Shown here: piece by piece, positions 1 through 6,300 of the stretch | Layout: every line of letters starts with the position of its first letter | Numbering within the stretch: the first letter of the stretch is position 1 | From: CAYUBI01 sp964443005 | GTDB taxonomy: Bacteria > Margulisbacteria > Riflemargulisbacteria > GWF2-35-9 > CAYUBI01 | DNA length: 14,972 nucleotides | Assembly (NCBI GenBank): GCA_964443005.1 | Contig: CAYUBI010000059.1 | Span: forward strand, 1 to 14,972 | Direction of reading: 5' to 3' | Notes under the pieces: generated by a model | Told to the model about the DNA's origin: nothing | Database searches by the model: none | The model's input: the letters and a program-made list of their open reading frames with translations, nothing else | Translations under genes and position numbers: made by a program

Positions 1-1
1 G

Positions 2-838
2 GGCGCAATACTGGTAGTGACTGTGAATGCAACAGATGTAGATGGCGATACACTTAATTATTCAATAAATTATTTACCTTCTGGATCTACCTTTAATAAT
101 CAGCTTTTTACGTGGATGCCAACCAAAGGACAAGAAGGGAAATATGAGATTCCGATTTATGTGACAGATGGAAAGGGCGGAACAGATTCCAAGGCAATGA
201 TCATTGATGTTATTGCAGCAAATAGTAATCATGGGCCTAAACTTTCAACTACTATTCCAATATCTGTAACAGTCAATGCCTTAGTTGTTATTACGATTAA
301 TGCAATTGATGTGGACCAAGACAAGCTTTTTTATTCCTCAAGTTATTTGCCTAGTGGTGCATCTTTTAATAATCAAATATTTTCGTGGACGCCAGTCAAT
401 GGGCAAGAAGGCAGGTATTCTATTCCAATTAATGTTTCTGATGGTAATGGCGGGCTTGATTCCATATCTTTGTTAATTACTGTTAAATCCAATGAACAAG
501 TTGCTGATACGGTTTTTTCTTTCACTGCCTTAAATGCTCCAAATCCATTTTCACCGAATAATGATGGAATTAATGATAAGCAGACTATTGGGTATAATTT
601 ATCTGAATCTGCAAAAATAACATTGGTAATATTTACAGTTTCAGGAACGAAAATACGAGAATGGACTACGTTAAATGGTTCTGCTCCAGGCGAGAAAGGA
701 TACAATTCAATAGTTTGGGATGGCAAAAACGAACAAGGAATATCTGTAGCAAATGGCATTTATTATGGGATTATATTAGCAGAAAACCTAAAAAGTGAAA
801 AAAAGAAAATTGTTTTGAAAATTGCTGTTGTTAAGTAA
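2..838 (+). CDS. Secreted Ig-repeat protein with FlgD-Ig-like C-terminal domain (5' partial)
   Basis: The reading frame is open to the left edge of the window (from base 2), so this is the last 278 residues of a longer extracellular protein. The GTG at 17 lies inside a repeat and is not a believable start. Two similar repeats of about 75 residues are visible, each with the pattern YLPSGxxFNNQ, then W-x-P, GQEG and VxDGxGGxDS. This is the putative-Ig (He_PIG, cadherin-like) pattern of bacterial surface proteins. After a short linker comes a C-terminal domain with NAPNPFSPNNDGIND, then a beta-rich stretch with VSGTKIREW, VWDGKNEQG and NGIYYGI. This is the FlgD-Ig/CHU_C type found at the end of many secreted proteins. 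It clearly resembles the end of the 1944-residue protein encoded at 3344-9178. The likely role is a cell-surface or secreted adhesive or structural protein; the exact function and the N-terminal architecture cannot be seen. Confidence 0.85.
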   Translation, partial: GAILVVTVNATDVDGDTLNYSINYLPSGSTFNNQLFTWMPTKGQEGKYEIPIYVTDGKGGTDSKAMIIDVIAANSNHGPKLSTTIPISVTVNALVVITINAIDVDQDKLFYSSSYLPSGASFNNQIFSWTPVNGQEGRYSIPINVSDGNGGLDSISLLITVKSNEQVADTVFSFTALNAPNPFSPNNDGINDKQTIGYNLSESAKITLVIFTVSGTKIREWTTLNGSAPGEKGYNSIVWDGKNEQGISVANGIYYGIILAENLKSEKKKIVLKIAVVK

Positions 839-871
839 TTTATTCGGTTTATTTTAGTTATGTAGAAAGTT

Positions 872-898
872 TCCCGCTTATTTTACCGAAAGGCGGGA
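872..898. terminator. Imperfect G/C-rich hairpin between convergent reading frames
   Basis: The arms TCCCGCTT and AAGGCGGGA pair with one bulged base around a loop of about 10 nt. The hairpin lies 34 bases after the stop of the left-edge gene and before the stop of the minus-strand pseudogene. It could act as a bidirectional terminator. No T-tract follows on either strand, so a rho-independent mechanism is not well supported. Confidence 0.35.
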
Positions 899-926
899 TG
901 AGGCGAACTCAATAAATAGACAATCT

Positions 927-1214
927 TTACAACTTTTCATATATACAAACGCCTTCTTTCTTAATTTTGTAAGCTAATGTCATAACATCGATAGATTTGG
1001 AACTAAATTCGTCAACCGTATATACAAGAATATCTTTTGATATTCCCATTCCTGAAAGAGCATAATAAGCAGGGTAGACTCGTTCGTTTCGTTTGTATAT
1101 AGCTTCTTGAACAACGATTACCATATCGTAATCGCTTTTTTCGCTTGGTTGTCGCCAAGCTCGTGAACCAAAAAGAGATAGTGCTAAAGGGGAATAGTGT
1201 TCTTCTTTTGATCT
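927..1214 (-). pseudogene. MNT-family nucleotidyltransferase, start lost
   Basis: The minus strand encodes about 95 residues of a minimal nucleotidyltransferase, the antitoxin or AMP-transferase half of HEPN/MNT pairs. Its signature is clear: LSLFGSRAW followed after eight residues by SDYDMVIV, the GS-x(n)-D-x-D metal-binding motif. The frame has no ATG, GTG or TTG between an in-frame TAA at 1215-1217 and the motif. The first methionine (base 1124) falls after the catalytic aspartates, so an ORF beginning there would lack the active site. Removing one A from the AAAA run just upstream would join IIIKIK to EEHYSPLAL, a plausible family N-terminus, so a frameshift is one explanation. That other frame also lacks a start and soon meets a stop. 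No HEPN partner lies on either side. I read this as a decayed gene, though a sequencing error could contribute. Confidence 0.7.
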
Positions 1215-1297
1215 TTATGATGATTTTTTCGCCTCTTTAATAACGCTGATTTTTTTGTTAGTATTAATAGTGTTAGTTTATATTTTAGGAGGATACA

Positions 1298-1627
1298 ATG
1301 AAAAAATTATTAGCAGTTACGAGTATGATCGCTTTGCTTCCTATTCTGACTTTTGCAGAAGTTTCGAAAACAGAAGGGTTTTCAGATACCATCACTTATG
1401 GGTTGTCATTTACTGATCTTCTGACTAAATGGGGTGTTGCTTTAGGCTGGATTATTGTTGCAGCCTTGGGGTTTGCCTTTGCAACTGGACTTTCGATTAA
1501 AGTTTTTGATTTATTGACGACTAATATTGATGAATGGGAAGAAATTAAAAAAGGGAATATGGCAATGGCCCTTATTTTGGTTTCGGTTATTGTGATGATG
1601 GGCTTGATTATTTATAAAATAGTTTAG
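1298..1627 (+). CDS. Small DUF350-type membrane protein with signal peptide
   Basis: This is a 109-residue protein of unknown function. An N-terminal signal-like segment (residues 1-20, ending TFA before EV) is followed by a short external stretch and two transmembrane helices at about 46-68 and 88-107. Between them lies DLLTTNIDEWEEIKKGNMAMALIL (shown here as separate motifs: DLLTTNID, EEIKKGN, AMALILV). The E-x-x-KGN-x-A-x-A pattern is the hallmark of DUF350, a bacterial inner-membrane family. Typical DUF350 proteins contain two such two-helix units; this one has a single unit, so it is about half the usual length. The start is set by a perfect AGGAGG at 1287-1292, five bases before the ATG. 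The next gene follows after 52 bases on the same strand and may be co-transcribed. The family assignment comes from the KGN motif and topology, read by eye. Confidence 0.75.
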   Translation: MKKLLAVTSMIALLPILTFAEVSKTEGFSDTITYGLSFTDLLTKWGVALGWIIVAALGFAFATGLSIKVFDLLTTNIDEWEEIKKGNMAMALILVSVIVMMGLIIYKIV

Positions 1628-1679
1628 TTATTGTGAAAACAACTTTTTTCCAGAAATCTAAATTTCAGGAGCAGCGATT

Positions 1680-2066
1680 ATGATGTTTCGTGTATCGTTT
1701 TTTATTGTAATTTGTTTTTTTCTGTCTGTTTCTCATGGATTAGTTGCGTTTGATAAACTTGAGCGAGGCGAAACGTATTCAATGCAATTTAAAATTAAAA
1801 CAATTGATAAAATGCAAAAAAGGTTTGTTGGTTTTTTTGTTTCGAAATCGTTGAATGCAGATATGGAACTAATCGATCCCAATGACCATACGCTTGTGAT
1901 TGTCTCAGGTATTAGTGGGAATTCGCCGAAAGAAGTGACGATTACTCAAGAAGGAACGTATACTGTTAATATTAAATCTTCAAGTGGAAGTGGAAAGTTT
2001 TTGATGTTTTTTGGCAATCAAGCGGAATTAGATTCCCTTCGATTGAAAAATAAAGTCAAAACATAG
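1680..2066 (+). CDS. Small secreted beta-rich protein, GOLD/pre-peptidase-like (putative)
   Basis: This 128-residue protein has a strongly hydrophobic signal peptide (residues 1 to about 22). The rest looks like a beta-sandwich, with NADMELIDPNDHTLVIVSG in the middle, then a VTITQEGTYTVNI strand pair and a final KFLMFFG strand before a charged tail. The order 'D-x-x-L-x-D-P-ditto-V', then 'F/V-T-x-x-x-x-G-x-Y-x-V-x-I', resembles GOLD (emp24-like) and bacterial pre-peptidase C-terminal domains, which bind partners in the cell envelope. That resemblance is weak and is my inference. The start is the first of two adjacent ATGs, 8 bases after AGGAG at 1667-1671. It follows the DUF350-type gene by 52 bases and probably shares its transcript. 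Its stop lies only 2 bases from the stop of the convergent barrel gene. Confidence 0.7.
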   Translation: MMFRVSFFIVICFFLSVSHGLVAFDKLERGETYSMQFKIKTIDKMQKRFVGFFVSKSLNADMELIDPNDHTLVIVSGISGNSPKEVTITQEGTYTVNIKSSSGSGKFLMFFGNQAELDSLRLKNKVKT

Positions 2067-2068
2067 TT

Positions 2069-2905
2069 TTACCAATCCAGACTCATGCCCATTTTATGAA
2101 CATTGTCATATTCATTTGGGCTAAATCCATAATGTAAGGAAATGCCTTGAATGCTGAGTGATAATCCATAAAAAACTTGGCTATAATTATTAAAGCCGGT
2201 TTTTATTTGTAAATTTGAAAAACCATTAAATACAATGCCAGTACGAAAAAAATGAATATCCATTAAATCAATATCTCCGACTATTAAAAACCCTGTTGAT
2301 AAAAGCGGTAAAGTTGTGCCAAACATCCATCGTTGTTGCAAGTTATCTGCTCCAGCATGACCTGAAAAGATGTTTTTTCCTGTAAGGCCAAGCGTAATCC
2401 AATCACCTTTTCCTAGAACAGCAATATCCATTCCCCATGCAGTATTTTTGTCGATTGCAGTTTGTGTGAAAGCCTTGAACGTGCTGCCCCATGTTAGCCA
2501 CGATGTAATATTGCCTGCCATTGCTAGTGCAAGGATCTGCTCACAATAAATATTATCAGCAGTTAAGCCATTTTTGTTAGTATCAAAATAGCCACCTGCA
2601 TCAGATTTTCGTTGAGCGTAGCCCAGCATTATACGTGGCAGAAATGATAATTGTAGTAGATAGGTTCCATAAACTTGGGTAATTCCAGAAAAATAGCTAG
2701 CATAATTTATACTAAATTGATTGGCTTTGAAATCTGCTATTCGCGCTGGATTCAGTAGGAGTGCTTCTCCATTAGTTGAGTACGTGCTTGCGCCTTCTGC
2801 TAAGCCAAAAGCTTCAACGCTATAGCCACTTTCCAAATCAACAGCTGACCATCCCAGAGTCGCTAGCAAGTTGAAAATGATTAATATTCGTATCACATGT
2901 TTCAT
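2069..2905 (-). CDS. PorV/UPF0164-like outer-membrane beta-barrel protein
   Basis: This 278-residue protein has a signal peptide (residues 1-20, cleavage near WSA-VD). It then has FGLAEGASTYSTNGEALLLNPARI at about 33-56, which I cite by its two halves: the FGLAEGAS start and the ALLLNPARI end. This matches the 'G-x-x-x-A-x-x-A-x-x-NPA' signature of the PorV/PorQ/UPF0164 family of outer-membrane barrels. The rest alternates short amphipathic strands, and the chain ends in an aromatic residue (MSLDW), as expected for a BAM-inserted barrel. PorV proteins in type IX secretion carry C-terminal-domain cargo to the cell surface. This copy lies last in an operon with such a cargo-like protein, so a related role is plausible but inferred. 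The start is supported by AAGGA about six bases upstream. It begins 19 bases after the lipoprotein stop. Confidence 0.75.
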   Translation of the reverse strand: MKHVIRILIIFNLLATLGWSAVDLESGYSVEAFGLAEGASTYSTNGEALLLNPARIADFKANQFSINYASYFSGITQVYGTYLLQLSFLPRIMLGYAQRKSDAGGYFDTNKNGLTADNIYCEQILALAMAGNITSWLTWGSTFKAFTQTAIDKNTAWGMDIAVLGKGDWITLGLTGKNIFSGHAGADNLQQRWMFGTTLPLLSTGFLIVGDIDLMDIHFFRTGIVFNGFSNLQIKTGFNNYSQVFYGLSLSIQGISLHYGFSPNEYDNVHKMGMSLDW

Positions 2906-2924
2906 GTTTTTTCCTTATTCATAA

Positions 2925-3356
2925 TCACAATGGTGGATTGGGTGGCCCAATTTTATATAGAATTCCGCACGGATTACCAAATACATTTATGTATTTGGTG
3001 CCATTAATAATAACAAAATTATTTTCGCTAATAGAAACATATCCTGATTTTTCTGCAACTACATTATACGTGTCATCAGGTAACGTATTGGCAGAAAAAC
3101 TACCCGAAATGCTGGTTGTTATTGAAAATGTTACAGTTTGAGATTTATTTCGGATGTTGATGGTAATACCCGAATGTCCCAATGGATCTATGTTTTCTGA
3201 TGTGCCCTGAAGTTTGAGTACTCCAGAAATTTCTCCGCTGTATACATAGGTTTCTGTCATATTTCGGCAACTAGTTAATGCAAAAATACTAGTAACTAAC
3301 ATAATTATAAGGATTGAAAAATATAGTGCCCCATGTTTGTGTGTTATTTTTTCCAT
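2925..3356 (-). CDS. Lipoprotein with carboxypeptidase-regulatory-like domain
   Basis: This 143-residue lipoprotein has a charged N-terminus, a hydrophobic helix (about 12-26) and a lipobox ALTSC with lipidated Cys30. Residues 41-115 have the pattern G-x-I-x-G-V-L-x-L, G-I-T-I-N-I, SGSFSANTLPDDTYNVVAEK (quoted to its limit) and SGYVSIS. This is the beta-sandwich of CarboxypepD_reg-like domains, which occur in outer-membrane and surface assembly proteins. I chose the ATG at 3356 because GGGA at 3367-3370 lies 10 bases before it; the ATG at 3365 is too close to that site. With this start the gene overlaps the end of the giant upstream gene by 13 bp, which suggests translational coupling. It probably anchors or supports the exported protein at the outer membrane; this is inferred from gene order. 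The C-terminus ends in a proline-rich GPPNPPL. Confidence 0.75.
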   Translation of the reverse strand: MEKITHKHGALYFSILIIMLVTSIFALTSCRNMTETYVYSGEISGVLKLQGTSENIDPLGHSGITINIRNKSQTVTFSITTSISGSFSANTLPDDTYNVVAEKSGYVSISENNFVIINGTKYINVFGNPCGILYKIGPPNPPL

Positions 3357-6300
3357 AATACACATTTCCCTTTTTTGATAATCGTTTGATCTGCTGACTG
3401 GACTTTGATTAAATATACGTAGAGACCATTAGGTTGAAGTTCCCCGCCATTATCTCTGCCATCCCAAACGAGTTGATTGAGCCCGTTTTTGCCACCAGGT
3501 TCGCCGTCTAAAAATGTAAAGGTACGAATGACGCGCCCATTAATATCGAAAACTTTAATATATCCAGATGCATTTGACGGGCTTAATGTATATTCAATAG
3601 TAATGTTGCGTTCGCTATTTATTTGAGAAATAGGATTAAAAGGGTTGGGGTATCCGATAAGTCCAGTTAATTGAAAATCAGGTATTGCATGAAGATAATA
3701 TACTTCGACTTTAGTAATTCCCAATGCAGGGGCTATGACTAGTTTTCCTGATTTTTGTCCTTCCATAACTTGATCTTGCCATCGAAACTGGAATACACCA
3801 GGAACCTTTGTATTGGTTTGATATAACAGATTTAATGGCCTGCTGGTTTTGTTTTGTACTAAAACGTAACTGACTAATCCTTCTTGTAGCGGGCGTACAT
3901 CAATTGCCAACGGGTTATCCCATAATTGATTAACTAAGGATAATTGAATGGATTGTCGAGGAGACCATGGGGCTTTTAACGAATCCGAGAAAGCTTCATA
4001 ATCAATCGTGCTTTCAGGTGAAAATATAAGCCGGCTCCAATCGCGCTCTGTGCCATCTTGTAATGTAAATTCAACTTGGCCATTTATACTGGCTGTTTTA
4101 GCTTTAATAGATAAAGCAGAAGCTTGAATGCTTAAGCTAACGACAGCTGGAAATTTTAATTGACAGGGTTTGGCTGCATATAGCCAATAGCCTTTCCACA
4201 TGCTTAATTTAGATGCTTGAATGTAGTAGTTTGTTGTTGTGCTGTCATATTCCCAAAAGGTGTCATAAATAATGCCATTTTGAACAGCTTGCATATAGGT
4301 GTAAAGCGTACCATTATAACTTACTGACAAATCCGAAAAAGCCAAATCTTGTTGATATGGATTTCCAATCAGGTTCCAATTAGCATTTAACGAAATTGAA
4401 AATGATTGGGTTGTTGGCCAAAACTGCTGCGTGCTATTCAACAAATTAGTTGTTGTAGTCACGTATACCCAATATCCATGGCCTAAATTGAACGTAGCAA
4501 TTTGATGATTAATATAAGATAAATAAAATTGCGGATCAATAGCTGTATCCCAATAAAAAACTTGAGGTGCGCTATTATTCAGCAAAATTGCCATGTCTGT
4601 AGTTGTGATATAGGGTATTGATATCAGGCTAAGTCCCTTCGCAATTTGTTTGGTTTTTATTGTGATTGTGCGCGTTGCAATTCCGGGTAACAATTCATTG
4701 TCATATACTGTTAAAGTGACTGCCAATGACTGTGCTTGATCAAAAATAATTCGGATTGAGGGGGAAACGCTGCTTGTAACTGTTCCATTGCTAAATTCCC
4801 ATTGGTATAAAACAATGATACCATCATTATCTGTAGAATTTGCTGCGTTAAAGGTAATTGTTAGCGGAATGTTCCCTGTAATCATTGAATACGTAAAGCT
4901 AGCTGTTGGAAGATTGTCTTGGGTAATTCGCAAACTAAACGTTGGAGATTGATTGCCCACTCGATCTAAAAAAATAACATTAAACGTGTTTCCAAAGTGC
5001 GTTAAGGTAAGAATAATGCTAGCAGTTGTTGCAAATTCTTCATGAATAATTGTGGCAGGAACTCCAGATGTTTGAATTGCATATAAGTCAGGTGAGCAAA
5101 TAAGATTTAAAGTTACTAGTTCGTTCTTGGTAGCAAATCCGTTCCATCCATGAATTAGCAAGGTTGGGGTTACAGGTGCTGCATCATCAAAGGTTTCATA
5201 AGCACCAAGATCAATGACATTATTTGTAATTCGCAAATTATTATTAATATCCATGAATGTAACCCCAAAGGCATTGCTTCCATAATTGTTAAAGGGAGAG
5301 TACTTGCTTAATTGATAATTTCCAAGCATAAATACAGGATCCATACCTATGACAGTATTTAGGGATATCACATTAGTTGCGGGGCCATTATTTGTTAAAC
5401 TTTGATAAAGAGTTCGAACTAATGTGATCCGCCTCGAATCATTTTGTAGAAAAATTTCAACATCATTGATAGCTGTTTGTTCATGATAAAAAATTGAATT
5501 ATATACAGATATTGCACCTCCTGATGCACTGAAAATGGCTTTTCCGCTACTAGCTATATTATCTGCGAATGTTGAGTTATAGATGTTCGCAGTTGATTGA
5601 TTCAAATATATTCCTGCGCCTCCGTTTGTTGCATTGTTCTTGACAATAAGCATGTTGCTCAGTGTTATTTGACTATTATTGACGGCAGCAATACCAGCTC
5701 CTGGATTCATGGATTGATTGGAATCAAATTGAGTGGCATCAAGTAGTGCGGTTCCTGAGTTTAAGTATATTCCGCCCCCGAAATCATTAGCAGCATTATG
5801 ACTAAATCGACTGCGATAACTAAATATTCTTCCACTAGCGCTATAAATGCCTGCGCCATTGGTGTATACCATGTTTCCTGAAATGAGTGTCGAATTTAAT
5901 GAAATGATGTTGTAATTGATGATTCCGCCACCGGTTCCACCTGGATTTGGCGCGGAATTGTTTTCTATATTACTGGATGTCAGTATCAAAACACCATAAT
6001 TAGCAATGCCTCCACCTGCATGGGCTTGATTGTTTCGAACTGTGCAATTGATGATATTAACCGTAATTGCTGAATTTCCAGTAATTAGAATTCCAGCACC
6101 TTCGCTATTAAGGTTTCTTCCACCATCAAACGTGAAGCCTGTAATATTAACACTAATGGGTACAGCGCTGGAAATAAGTAATGGGCGAAAATTTTGTGTA
6201 GGTGCAACGATAATAATTCGTTCAGTTGCATGAGAATTACGAAGGGATATATTTTTTGTGATAATGAGAAATTCATTATAAATTTCTCCTCCATTTATGA

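Noticed and set aside
373..759. Minus-strand open frame of 128 codons opposite the left-edge gene
   Set aside because: It is antisense to clear Ig and C-terminal-domain coding sequence and its product has no recognisable domain.
1143..1160. Perfect 6-bp stem with 6-base loop (GCTTGG...CCAAGC)
   Set aside because: It lies inside the conserved codons of the nucleotidyltransferase motif, with no T-tract, so it is probably chance.
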